Shown here: piece by piece, positions 11,794 through 19,196 of the stretch
Position numbering within the stretch: position 1 is the first letter of the stretch
How the letters are laid out: each line of letters opens with the position of its first letter
DNA from: Deinococcus sp.
Lineage (GTDB): Bacteria; Deinococcota; Deinococci; Deinococcales; Deinococcaceae
Direction of reading: 5' to 3'
NCBI GenBank assembly: GCA_018260375.1
Contig: JAGLBF010000030.1
Location: 1 to 21,636 of the forward strand
Length of the DNA stretch: 21,636 bases
Made by a program: the position numbers and the translations under genes
The notes under the pieces: model-generated
The model's input: only the letters and a program-made list of their open reading frames with translations
What the model was told of the DNA's origin: nothing
The model's database searches: none

Positions 11794-13979
11794 CAGTCAG
11801 CGGCTCCTGATTGTGGCGCTTGCTCAGAGGGTTGTGCCGCGCTCACTACAGCAAAAGGCAGCCCCAACAGCGCGTACACCGCCAGCCCAAAACCCTGATC
11901 GTCCAGCACCTGGTAAAGCTGCGCCCACTGCCAGCGCCAGTAACCTGTAAGGTCGCTCAGCGCCCCGGCCTGTAACTCGCTGAGGGTGGGTTGCCCCCAA
12001 GCAAAGGTGAGCTGCGGCGCGGGTGTTTGGCTCAGCCAGTGGCGCAGCAGGTGTTCGGGTGGCAGGGCGCACAACAGTACCTCGGTGGATGCCGGCACGG
12101 TGTTATCTATCACTGTGTCATCCAGCACGGTGTTACCTACCACTGTGTTATCTAGCGCCGTGTCATCCAGCAACGTGATATGCGGGAAATTGCTCTGCCA
12201 CCACGCACGCGCCTTGCCCGTAGCGTACACGCTCAGCGTTTGTGGGCCTTTGGCAGCGACATAAGCGCGTACCTCCTGGACGGCGAGGCGCTTGGGAAGG
12301 GGCGAACGAGCAGCAAGTTCAGCAGCGCCCAACAGCGTCACCGGACTGACGGGGCGCAGGGCATTGACCCGCAGTTGCACGCTGGTGTTGCCGCCATACT
12401 CATTGAGGTCTAGCGCGGCGGCGATGTCTTGCGGGCCTTGCGGCACCTGCCTTTGTCCAAACTGCACGGCCCTCACGCCAGGCAGCCCAAAGGCGAGGGT
12501 GGACTTGGGGACTTGCTGGCCGATCAACTTGGGGACTTGCAAGTCGGCGCGCAGGTGCCACTGAGCGGGCCGCCAGCCTTCACCGTAAGGTTCAAAGGTG
12601 GTCAGCTCGGCGTACATCTGCGCCGTGATTTGACTGGGGGCTACCAGCGCGTCTAGCTCTACGGTGGGTACAGGCGCGGGGAATTGCTGAGCGTACTCGT
12701 AGATTTTGTGCTGCAAGGCCGCAAAGTTATGTTCTGGCATGGCAAAGCCCGCCGCGCCAGGGTGCCCGCCAAAGCGCTGCAACAATTCTGCCGAGTAGCG
12801 CAGGCCACCCACCGCCGAAATACCAGGCGTACTGCGTACTGAGCCTTTGCCCTGCGCCACGATGTATACGGGCTTGTAGTAGTGCTCTAGCAATTTGCTC
12901 GCCACAATGCCCATCACGCCCGCGTGCCAGTGGGGGGCGGTAATCACCAGGGCGGGGGTGGTGGGGTCGGCGATGCTCAGGGCCTCTTCAAACATCTGGT
13001 CTTGGATGACGCGGCGCTCTTTGTTTTTGATCTCCAAAAAAGTCGCCAGTTCACGCGCCCGCTGCGCCGAGTTGGTGGTGAGCAGCTCTAGCGCGGCCTC
13101 CGCTTCGCCCATACGCCCAGCGGCGTTGATGCGCGGCGCAAGTTGAAAGGCCACGTCGCGGGCGCTGACGCTCTGGCGCTCACCCATCAGTGCGCGTACA
13201 CCCGGCAGCGCGGTGCGGGCAAACTCTGGCAGGCCAGCGGCGACCAGTGCGCGGTTTTCGCCAATCAGCGGGGCCACGTCTGCTACCGTGCCCAGCGTCG
13301 CCAGCGGGCTGAGGTGGCGCGGCTCGGCCTCGGTTTCAGCCAGCCCCAATTCTAGCCGCACAGCCCACAGCAGATGGTAGGCCACGCCCGCACCTGTAAG
13401 GTTGTGGAGGTTGTGGTCGTAGTCGGCCGTCAGGTGTGGGTGAACCACCAGCGTGCTGGGAAAGGTCTCACCAGGCGAGTGGTGGTCAGTGACTATCACC
13501 TCTAATCCCTTATCAAGCAGACTCTGCACCTCGGCGTGGTTGCTGACCCCGCAGTCAACCGTGACCAACAAGTCGGCGGCCTCGGCGTGCTCATCTACGC
13601 GGCTAGGGTGGATGCCGTAGCCTTCATTCAGGCGGTGGGGGATGAAGCCGTGTACGTTTGCCCCCAGTTCGCGCAGGCCCCACACCAGCGTGGCGGTGGC
13701 GCTTACCCCGTCTGCGTCGTAGTCGCCGTGTATGCGTATGCGCTTATGGGCATGAATGGCACTGACCACGCGCCGAGCGGCCTCGCGCAGCCCCGAATTG
13801 GGGGTCAGTCGCAGCTCAGGTTGCAAGGCGGCGCGTCCCAGTCCTCTGGCATGCAGCATCTGGGCCACGGGCGCAGACACGCCGTATTCAGCCATCAGCC
13901 CCGCTAACGTGTCGCGGCTGGCGGGTAGGTGCAGGCCCCACTGCTGCGCGGGCCGTACAAAAGAGGTGGTTGCGGTCAT
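11793..13979 (-). CDS. recJ: Single-stranded-DNA-specific 5'-3' exonuclease RecJ
   Basis: DHH-family exonuclease of recombination and mismatch repair; in Deinococcus, which lacks RecBCD, it is central to RecF-pathway end resection. 728 residues. Seen: HGDYDADG (84-91), VDCGVSN (141-147), TDHHSPG (164-170) with the DHH ligands, TVADVAPLIGENR (231-243), RINAAGRMGEAEAA (283-296), then the DHHA1 motif GGHPGAAGFAM (404-414). An OB-like region follows, then the long C-terminal domain seen in Deinococcus RecJ. Residues 604-628 are five in-frame copies of a pentapeptide close to LDNTV, an insertion absent from the family as I know it. The ATG overlaps the LapA-like stop (ATGA), and the stop overlaps the sanA-like ATG. 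Confidence 0.95.
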   Translation of the reverse strand: MTATTSFVRPAQQWGLHLPASRDTLAGLMAEYGVSAPVAQMLHARGLGRAALQPELRLTPNSGLREAARRVVSAIHAHKRIRIHGDYDADGVSATATLVWGLRELGANVHGFIPHRLNEGYGIHPSRVDEHAEAADLLVTVDCGVSNHAEVQSLLDKGLEVIVTDHHSPGETFPSTLVVHPHLTADYDHNLHNLTGAGVAYHLLWAVRLELGLAETEAEPRHLSPLATLGTVADVAPLIGENRALVAAGLPEFARTALPGVRALMGERQSVSARDVAFQLAPRINAAGRMGEAEAALELLTTNSAQRARELATFLEIKNKERRVIQDQMFEEALSIADPTTPALVITAPHWHAGVMGIVASKLLEHYYKPVYIVAQGKGSVRSTPGISAVGGLRYSAELLQRFGGHPGAAGFAMPEHNFAALQHKIYEYAQQFPAPVPTVELDALVAPSQITAQMYAELTTFEPYGEGWRPAQWHLRADLQVPKLIGQQVPKSTLAFGLPGVRAVQFGQRQVPQGPQDIAAALDLNEYGGNTSVQLRVNALRPVSPVTLLGAAELAARSPLPKRLAVQEVRAYVAAKGPQTLSVYATGKARAWWQSNFPHITLLDDTALDNTVVGNTVLDDTVIDNTVPASTEVLLCALPPEHLLRHWLSQTPAPQLTFAWGQPTLSELQAGALSDLTGYWRWQWAQLYQVLDDQGFGLAVYALLGLPFAVVSAAQPSEQAPQSGAAD
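12096..12170. repeat. In-frame 15-bp minirepeat in recJ (5 units)
   Basis: On the coding strand five 15-bp units of the form CTGGATAACACAGTG encode LDDTA, LDNTV, VGNTV, LDDTV and IDNTV. A related sequence occurs at the 3' end of the DUF4127 gene (5823-5852). Confidence 0.85.
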
Positions 13980-14359
13980 ACTTGGGCCTCAGTAGGTACG
14001 GGAGAAACGGGCTGAATGGGCTGGATTGGGGCAGACGGCGCTGGGGTAGACGGGGTGCCTACCGTTGCCAGGCGTGCACGCAGGGCGGCTTGCAACTGGG
14101 CTTCGGCTTGGCGGCGGCGTTGTTGGTCGTGGCGGCGGCGCTGCTGGCCTTGCCACAGCAGCGGCAGCGTGAGCAGCGCTCCGTAGCTGATGCCCAGCAG
14201 CAAGGTGAGCAGCAACACCGCGCCCGAACTAAGCAGCAATTCGCGCCCCACCAGCGGAACGGGCAGATGAATCACCACGGGGTTATTGAGGGCCACCAGC
14301 AGCAGATAGCCCATCAGCAAAAAGAGCACCATCACCTGTAAAAACTGCACCACACGCAT
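13976..14359 (-). CDS. LapA-like (DUF1049) two-helix membrane protein
   Basis: 127 residues: helix 1 (about 4-26, VQFLQVMVLFLLMGYLLLVA), NNPVVIHLPVPLVG with the family ALxNP pattern, helix 2 (about 40-66, SGAVLLLTLLLGISYGALLTL), then a basic Gln/Arg-rich coiled region (GQQRRRHDQQRRRQAEAQLQ) and a Pro-rich tail (PIQPIQPVSPVP). E. coli LapA works with LapB in lipopolysaccharide assembly, but in Deinococcus, which lacks that LPS, the role is unknown. The frame runs on to 14494, but the ATG at 14359 sits seven bases behind TACACT. Its stop overlaps recJ, so it heads the operon LapA-like - recJ - sanA-like. Confidence 0.75.
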   Translation of the reverse strand: MRVVQFLQVMVLFLLMGYLLLVALNNPVVIHLPVPLVGRELLLSSGAVLLLTLLLGISYGALLTLPLLWQGQQRRRHDQQRRRQAEAQLQAALRARLATVGTPSTPAPSAPIQPIQPVSPVPTEAQV

Positions 14360-14366
14360 AGCGAGC

Positions 14367-14372
14367 AGTGTA
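14367..14372 (-). promoter_or_regulatory. Leaderless -10 box of the LapA-like/recJ/sanA-like operon
   Basis: TACACT, seven bases (GCTCGCT), then ATG at 14359. It fixes the start of the first gene and makes recJ expression depend on this promoter. Confidence 0.6.
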
Positions 14373-14477
14373 GCGCCTGCGGATGAGGTGGGAGTCAGCC
14401 CAGGCGTAGTCAGTGGACGGCAGGAGGGTAGAGCGTGGCCCGGAGCATAGACGAAGGTAGCTGATGAGCGCCCCAAG

Positions 14478-14519
14478 CAATACACCCCGAGCAATACATC
14501 CCAAACAATACACCGTTAA
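14478..14519. repeat. 14-bp tandem repeat (3 units) between divergent genes
   Basis: CAATACACCCCGAG, CAATACATCCCAAA, CAATACACCGTTAA in tandem. It lies between the promoters of the recJ operon and the S41 peptidase. It could hold repeated binding sites, or be simple slippage. Confidence 0.6.
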
Positions 14520-14603
14520 ATGAGCTGCACTGAGGCCAGGACTGCCCGCCCAGCAGAAGCCCAGAAACCTATACCAGCTTTCTTTTGCACGGCCCTGACA
14601 CGC

Positions 14604-14609
14604 TAGACT
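14604..14609 (+). promoter_or_regulatory. Leaderless -10 box of the S41 peptidase gene
   Basis: TAGACT, seven bases (GTAGGCG), then ATG at 14617. Confidence 0.55.
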
Positions 14610-14616
14610 GTAGGCG

Positions 14617-15933
14617 ATGAAGCGTACTGCCCTCTACTTACTCTTGTTGCTCAGCGTAGCGCTCCCCAGCGGGGCGCAGGCCGGCCTAGCACAGGATTTG
14701 TTTGATAATGCCAGTACGCTCTTTAAGCAAAATTATTACGGCTGGCAAGAGACCAACCGCGTCACCCTGGTTGATCGCTACCGCCAGCAGCTCGCCCAGC
14801 AGTGCGAACCTGCGCCCGATACTTGCAGCTATGACACGGCCCGTAAGGTACTGAAGGCCATGTTTGATGAATTCCGCGATGAACACACCAATGTGCGCGA
14901 CCCCGAAGCGGCGGCGCGGCTGCGTGAGATACAGAATAACCTCAGCGTGCCGCGCACCGGCCTCAAACTGGTCAAAAGGGCGCAGGGTTTGCTGGTGGTC
15001 GGCGTGCAGCTTGGCAGTCCTGCCGCCGCGCTGGGCTTGCAGCCAGGCGACTTGTTGCTGCGCGTAGGCGGGCAAACAGCCGGCACGGATCAGCCTATAG
15101 ACACGGCGGCTTTTGTGCATTTAGAGCGTCAAAACGCGCCTTTGGAGGTGGTGTACCAGCGGCGTGATCAGCAACTGTATGCCACCATTCAGCCAGCGGT
15201 GATGCAGGCCCGTGACCTGCCGCAGCTCAGCTATCTTGAGCCTACTCAGCCCCAGCTTACCCGGGACCAATCAGCACCACTTTCAGTAAGTCAGCAGCAC
15301 AAAGTGGCGCTGATCACCTTGCCCAGTTTTTTGCCTGCTGACAGCGCCGCGCTCTTTTTGGACAGGGTAGAGCAAGCCCTGCATGAGGGAGCGGGGGCGC
15401 TGATCGTTGACCTGCGCTACAACTCAGGCGGACGGCTAGACCAGTGCGTGGCGGCGGCGAGCATCTTTCACCGCGTGGTGTATCAGGCCAAATTTCAGGT
15501 GGGCGGTTGGACCTTTGCCGGATCGCAGGGTGAGCAGGCACTTCCCCTTGCCAATCTCGATCACACCCCACCTATATGGACAGGCCCTGCCGCCGTACTG
15601 GTGGGTGAAGACACCGCTTCTTGCGCCGAGGTCTTTGCCTACTACGCCCATCAGAACGGGGTTAAAATCATCGGTGAACACACCAAGGGCGTTGCCAACA
15701 GCGGTATCAACTTCTTTCCTCTGCCTGATAACGGCGTGCTGAGTCTCACCACCCTGCGCGCCTATGATGAACAGGGTCATGCCCTGCCAGGGTATATCAC
15801 CCCCGATGTGGTGGCTCCCACCGATACCCTCAAACTGGTACAAGCGGGCGAAGACACCACGCTACAAGCGGCCTTGCAAGTGCTTGAAGCCGCGCAGCCT
15901 GCCCTGCCTCTGGCAACCAAGCCTACGCCGTAA
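14617..15933 (+). CDS. Exported S41 family (C-terminal processing) peptidase with PDZ domain
   Basis: 438 residues. A signal peptide (1-22, MKRTALYLLLLLSVALPSGA then QA) exports it. The N-terminal helical region (23-110) resembles the cap of CtpA-type proteases. A PDZ domain follows at about 115-190 (GLLVVGVQLGSPAAALGLQPGDLLLRVGG). The S41 core includes ALIVDLRYNSGGRLDQCV (261-278), the nucleophile Ser335 in EDTASCAE and the general base Lys357 in IGEHTKG, four turns after the Ser as in Ser-Lys dyad proteases. The region after the core, HALPGYITPDVV, matches the usual G-x-G-I-x-PD end. It probably trims or degrades envelope proteins. A single gene, convergent with the YkvA gene. Confidence 0.92.
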   Translation: MKRTALYLLLLLSVALPSGAQAGLAQDLFDNASTLFKQNYYGWQETNRVTLVDRYRQQLAQQCEPAPDTCSYDTARKVLKAMFDEFRDEHTNVRDPEAAARLREIQNNLSVPRTGLKLVKRAQGLLVVGVQLGSPAAALGLQPGDLLLRVGGQTAGTDQPIDTAAFVHLERQNAPLEVVYQRRDQQLYATIQPAVMQARDLPQLSYLEPTQPQLTRDQSAPLSVSQQHKVALITLPSFLPADSAALFLDRVEQALHEGAGALIVDLRYNSGGRLDQCVAAASIFHRVVYQAKFQVGGWTFAGSQGEQALPLANLDHTPPIWTGPAAVLVGEDTASCAEVFAYYAHQNGVKIIGEHTKGVANSGINFFPLPDNGVLSLTTLRAYDEQGHALPGYITPDVVAPTDTLKLVQAGEDTTLQAALQVLEAAQPALPLATKPTP

Positions 15934-15962
15934 AAAGCGGGTGGTTGGGTTGTTGCAGCCAC
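15932..15962 (-). terminator. Possible terminator of the YkvA gene
   Basis: On the minus strand GTGGCTG pairs with CAACCAC (one G-T pair) around an 8-base loop, then CCGC and five T. The four bases between stem and T-run weaken it. It lies about 50 bases past the YkvA stop and touches the peptidase stop codon. Confidence 0.35.
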
Positions 15963-16010
15963 TCAGCGCAAAAATGCCACAGGGTCACGTTGCCCGTGTC
16001 TTTGACCCCG

Positions 16011-16421
16011 TTATCGCCACAACTGCCAGGCCAGCGGCAAGATCAACAGCGCCACAAGCGCCAGTACAGCGCTGCAAAGGGCGACCTTATGAACAATAGA
16101 CAGTCGGCCCAGCTTGAGTCGGTCCAGCTTGCGGCGCGAGTCCTGTAGTACGGGCGCGGGCAGACTGCGGACGGCAAATGCCAGTAGCGCTGGCACAACC
16201 AGCAAGTCGTCGCCAAAGCCCAGCAGCGGCAAACCGTCAGGCAGCAGGTCAACGGGGCTGACCAGGTACAGCAGCGCCGCGAGGGCTATCAGTCGGCTTT
16301 GGGTGCTCAGGCGCGGGTTAGGCAAGGACAGCAGCAAAGCCGCCGCGTCGCGCCACACCAGCCGTATACGGGTAAAGGGGCCAGTAGCGCGGCGAGCAGT
16401 CAGGCGGTGAGAAGCGTTCAC
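16011..16421 (-). CDS. YkvA (DUF1232) family membrane protein
   Basis: 136 residues. The DUF1232 signature is unmistakable: LIALAALLYLVSPVDLLPDGLPLLGFGDDLLVV (given in two parts: residues 45-58, then PVDLLPDG and GFGDDLL). A second hydrophobic helix lies at about 112-131 (VALCSAVLALVALLILPL). Function is unknown in the family. The open frame extends to 16598, but its first residues derive from a degraded repeat and 195 residues is too long for the family. I chose the GTG at 16421 (VNASHRLTARR), which gives a family-like length; other GTG codons nearby are possible and no -10 box with the usual spacing settles it. Confidence 0.8.
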   Translation of the reverse strand: MNASHRLTARRATGPFTRIRLVWRDAAALLLSLPNPRLSTQSRLIALAALLYLVSPVDLLPDGLPLLGFGDDLLVVPALLAFAVRSLPAPVLQDSRRKLDRLKLGRLSIVHKVALCSAVLALVALLILPLAWQLWR

Positions 16422-16543
16422 AATACCAGGTACGCGGCCAGAGGGTACAAAGTTGCCCACACCGTGACAACGTGAGGGTCGAGATAAGGCCACTTCATCC
16501 ACATTGTCCTGGTCAAAAAAGCGCCACCACTTGAGCGCTGAGC

Positions 16544-16594
16544 ATACGTATTCCGCCTCATTCCAGCATAGTCGCAAAGGAGCCGCCTGCACCA
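16544..16594. repeat. Degraded module A remnant
   Basis: ATACGTATTCCGCCTCATTCC, then GCATAGTCGCAAAGGAGCCGCCTGC and CCAT, matches the first two thirds of inverted module A (copy 3). The right terminus is not recognisable. It supplies the false N-terminus of the long YkvA frame. Confidence 0.6.
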
Positions 16595-16730
16595 TCACAA
16601 AACGGCGTCCTTTTGAACAAGGGTTAAGTCGGGGTAATGGCCTTAATGACGGGGTAGGTTATATGGAAAGCGGTGGTGGGTGCATCTTACCGCATTCGCA
16701 TTTCCACTGATGTTGAGCACGAAAGCACTT

Positions 16731-16759
16731 TTTATACAAGACGAGCCAAACGCTTTGGC
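16731..16759 (-). terminator. Terminator hairpin after the secreted-protein gene
   Basis: A perfect 6-bp stem GCCAAA / TTTGGC with a GCG loop (16745-16759), followed on the minus strand by TCGTCTTGTATAAAA. It lies about 20 bases past the stop at 16781. The T-run is interrupted. Confidence 0.45.
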
Positions 16760-16780
16760 ATGACCTTATTCACTATCAAC

Positions 16781-17914
16781 CTACTTAGGGCTAATAGTCG
16801 TCTTGGTGGTAATGTCCAGCATCACTTCCATCTGGTAAGGCGATCTGGGTACTTCAATGGTCATGCCCATACGCAGGTTCTGGATGCTGCGCGACTGTTC
16901 TAGTAGACCGCTGGGCAAGTAGGTTTGGGTTATCTGGCCCGTCAAGTGATCGGTGGTCAGGCGCATCTGGCTGCTGTCTTTTCCTTCGCCCAGATGAACA
17001 GTCATGGCCCAGGGCTGGGCGCGGTAGGTTTGCTGGTACTCGCGGCCCTGGTCGCTCAGCCGTGTGATTTGTACCTGCATGTTGAGCGGCCGGGCCTTCA
17101 AGCTTTGAGTGGTGCCCAGTGCGCCGAGCACGTTGCCAAATACACTTTGTACGTCTACGGTGTAGTTTTGGCTTACGGGCTGATTAAGCGCTAGAGGCAG
17201 ACCATATAGCCGCGTGCCTTCTAACCCCTGACTGCCCAGCAGCGACTGCATATCTAGTCCGTCATACACCTTTTGCAACTTGGCATCTGAGGTGTTGATC
17301 TTCAAGTCCAGTAATTTGCCGCTGGGTGACAGCGTTTGGGTAGAAGTCACCGTGACGGTTTGGGTGGTGGCGGGGGTGGCCCTGCGCCCCTTGCTCGCGG
17401 GCGTAGCGGGCACAGGCACGGTGGTGATAGTGGTGGTGGCCAGCACGCGGTTACCCTCTGCGTCGTTGGGCAGCATGCGCATAAACATTTTGCTGCTTAC
17501 GGCGTTGGCAGACTTGCTAAAAAGCGCCGCCATCTGCTGCTTTTGTGCGTCTAGCCGGGTATTAAGCTTGCTCAGCTCGGTGGCACTCACCTTTTTACCT
17601 GGTTGAGCCGCAAACCGCAGCTGGGTGATGTTGATGGTAGACGTGTTGCTCACCACATGTTCAACCGCTGCACCTACTGGAGCACTGAGCAGCAAGGGCG
17701 GCAGTGCATTAGGCGGTGCAGCGATGCCAGGCAGCGGCGCCCCGGATGTAGTAGGTGCCGGCACTGTGACAGGCAGTGTGGGTGCGCTCTGATTGCTAAG
17801 AGGCGTGGCAGGAATGGCAGGCATGGTGGTCGCCTGGGCCTGAACTTGACTCTGGGTAGACCATACACCCAGGGACAAGGTAAGCAGCGCTGGAGCAAGG
17901 ACTTGTAACTTCAT
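16781..17914 (-). CDS. Large secreted protein, unrecognised
   Basis: 377 residues. A signal peptide (MKLQVLAPALLTLSLGVWST then QSQVQAQA) precedes a Pro/Thr/Ala-rich linker (about 28-75), then a strand-rich domain starting at VGAAVEHVVSNTSTINITQLRF. Repeated extended segments (TTTITTVPVPATPA, TQTVTVTSTQTLSPSGKLLDLKI, QNYTVDVQSVFG, PLNMQVQITRLSD, WAMTVHLGEG, MTIEVPRSPYQMEVMLDITTKT) suggest a beta-barrel-like or lipid-binding fold, resembling DUF6263-type proteins, but I am not confident of that. It has no Cys after the signal, so it is not a lipoprotein. ATG 17914 is preferred over 17920 because of the -10 spacing and signal peptide shape. Confidence 0.75.
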   Translation of the reverse strand: MKLQVLAPALLTLSLGVWSTQSQVQAQATTMPAIPATPLSNQSAPTLPVTVPAPTTSGAPLPGIAAPPNALPPLLLSAPVGAAVEHVVSNTSTINITQLRFAAQPGKKVSATELSKLNTRLDAQKQQMAALFSKSANAVSSKMFMRMLPNDAEGNRVLATTTITTVPVPATPASKGRRATPATTQTVTVTSTQTLSPSGKLLDLKINTSDAKLQKVYDGLDMQSLLGSQGLEGTRLYGLPLALNQPVSQNYTVDVQSVFGNVLGALGTTQSLKARPLNMQVQITRLSDQGREYQQTYRAQPWAMTVHLGEGKDSSQMRLTTDHLTGQITQTYLPSGLLEQSRSIQNLRMGMTIEVPRSPYQMEVMLDITTKTTISPK

Positions 17915-17920
17915 AAGCAT

Positions 17921-17947
17921 AGTTTAGTGCAGTCTTATTAGTGACAA
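17921..17947 (-). promoter_or_regulatory. Promoter of the secreted-protein gene
   Basis: TTGTCA (17942-17947), 15-base spacer, TAAACT (17921-17926), then six bases to ATG 17914. The spacer is short but the -35 is one base off TTGACA. Confidence 0.5.
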
Positions 17948-18262
17948 ATGGTGAATAGGTAATGTTATTTGCCACAACCTAAACACGTAACCTTAACATG
18001 GAACCTCAAGACGGGACTTAGGACTTGGCAAGGTGACCACCTGCGCTTCCATAGCACTATGCTTTTATATCCTTATTCTTTCATGTCACTTTGCTTCTAT
18101 ACTAGGGAACCCGTATAACCCCTAATCGCCGGAACAAGTTGTTTGTGATCAGAGGCGTGGCCTGACATGAGGCTGCTCACGCTGAGTAGAGGCGGCTTGA
18201 TACTGACAGCTTGATAGGAGCAGTGCGCCTGTCTGCCCGAGCACATTATTGCGCCAACTTGC
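17948..18262. other. Gap without a recognised gene, about 315 bases
   Basis: AT-richer than the genes at its left end. Two scraps recall the dispersed repeats: GCGCTTCCATAGCACTATG (about 18041-18062) and GGGAACCCGTAT near 18105-18116. No supported ORF, tRNA or riboswitch was seen. Confidence 0.45.
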
Positions 18263-18268
18263 TACACT
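18263..18268 (+). promoter_or_regulatory. Leaderless -10 box of the phosphoesterase gene
   Basis: TACACT, seven bases (AACCCCT), then ATG at 18276. It selects this ATG over 18249. Confidence 0.6.
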
Positions 18269-18275
18269 AACCCCT

Positions 18276-18998
18276 ATGAGACTCGCCGTTATCGCTGACC
18301 TCCATGCCAATTTGGAGGCCACGTTAGCGGTGCACCGGGACATTCAGGAGCGCAGCATCAGCGATATCTGGGTGCTAGGCGACCTAGTCGGCAAGGGGCC
18401 GCGCCCCCGCGAAGTGGTGCAGTGGGTGCAGGCCCACGCGCAGCGGGTGGTGCAGGGCAACTGGGACGTGCGCGTGGCAGGGGCTACCAACCGTCCGCAA
18501 GACCTGTGGCCCCGCACCCAACTCAGCCGCACCGAGCTAGATTACCTGGCTAATATGCCCTTTGGCATAGATGAGCAGTTTGGTGGGGCGTGGTGGCGCT
18601 TTGTACACGCCAGCGCACGCGGGGTATTTCACCGCCTGTACGCCCACAGTTCGCTGTCTGAGCAGCTAGAGAGCTACGCGCCGCAGCCTGCCCTTGGCCT
18701 GTATGAATACGCCGACGCGCTGGTGTTTGCTGACATTCACCAAGCCCTGCTGCTTGATGTAGAAGGCCGCCCGCTGCTCAACTGCGGCTCAGTAGGCAAC
18801 CCGCTTGATTCCACCCTGCCCAGTTACCTGATACTTGACTTTGCGGGGCGCGGGCCGCGCTACAGCGCCCAGTTTGTCCGCGTCATCTACAACCGCGAGG
18901 CCGAAATAGCCGCCGCCGAAGCCAGCAACATGCCCTTTATCCGCGAATACATCGCTGAATTGCAAACAGGGTCGTACCACAAGCGGCGAGCGCGCTAG
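18276..18998 (+). CDS. Calcineurin-like metallophosphoesterase (YfcE/MJ0936 type)
   Basis: 240-residue cytosolic phosphoesterase. Family metal ligands: Asp8 and His10 (IADLHAN), Asp36 (LGDLVGKGPRP), Asn62 (GNWD), His111 (RFVHAS) and His155. The last motif is normally GHTH; here it reads ADIH (152-155), so the first His is replaced by Asp. NCGSVGNPLD (169-178) is a strong hallmark of this subfamily. Substrate unknown; relatives are general phosphodiesterases or nucleotide phosphatases. The start is the ATG at 18276 behind a leaderless -10, giving the canonical MRLAVIADLHAN. Convergent with the gene at 19197. Confidence 0.88.
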   Translation: MRLAVIADLHANLEATLAVHRDIQERSISDIWVLGDLVGKGPRPREVVQWVQAHAQRVVQGNWDVRVAGATNRPQDLWPRTQLSRTELDYLANMPFGIDEQFGGAWWRFVHASARGVFHRLYAHSSLSEQLESYAPQPALGLYEYADALVFADIHQALLLDVEGRPLLNCGSVGNPLDSTLPSYLILDFAGRGPRYSAQFVRVIYNREAEIAAAEASNMPFIREYIAELQTGSYHKRRAR

Positions 18999-19043
18999 CA
19001 AGCTAAAGCTCGCCTGTGACAAGTGACAAGGTGAACTGTTCTA

Positions 19044-19077
19044 CTACGGACTGCACTTCCATACCGTGAAACCCGCA
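19044..19077. repeat. Short repeat derivative between convergent genes
   Basis: CTACGGACTGCACTTCC followed by ATACCGTGAAACCCGCA. It resembles the 9484-9517 element (reverse complement) and the module A end, and like that one it sits where two genes converge. Confidence 0.6.
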
Positions 19078-19110
19078 TTTTTCCTCACTGGTTTTTCTCA
19101 CTGGTTTTTT
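19078..19110. repeat. T-rich tandem repeat
   Basis: TTTTTCCTCACTGG, TTTTTCTCACTGG, then TTTTTT. The T-runs directly follow the short repeat and could act as the U-tract of a terminator for the phosphoesterase transcript on the plus strand. Confidence 0.5.
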
Positions 19111-19196
19111 CGCACGGGTATCCGCCCTAGTTCAAGCAGAAACGACCTGATTTAATCGGCAGTCGGTAGTAGGATGGGGAAAATCACGCCGCCCAG

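Larger units (their letters stand above)
16422..16780. other. Gap without a recognised gene, 359 bases
   Basis: Holds a decayed repeat (16544-16594) and the terminator hairpin of the downstream secreted-protein gene (16745-16759). The rest shows no supported ORF or RNA. The promoter of the YkvA gene should be here, but I could not identify it. Confidence 0.5.

Noticed and set aside
12895..13907. Several plus-strand frames of 70-123 codons inside recJ
   Set aside because: Antisense shadows produced by GC-rich codon bias in recJ.
14478..14519. Possible CRISPR array
   Set aside because: Only three 14-bp units directly adjacent, without spacers and without cas genes.
18985..19014. GGCGAGC / GCTCGCC hairpin at the phosphoesterase stop as a terminator
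   Set aside because: The 16-base loop is large and no T-run follows.
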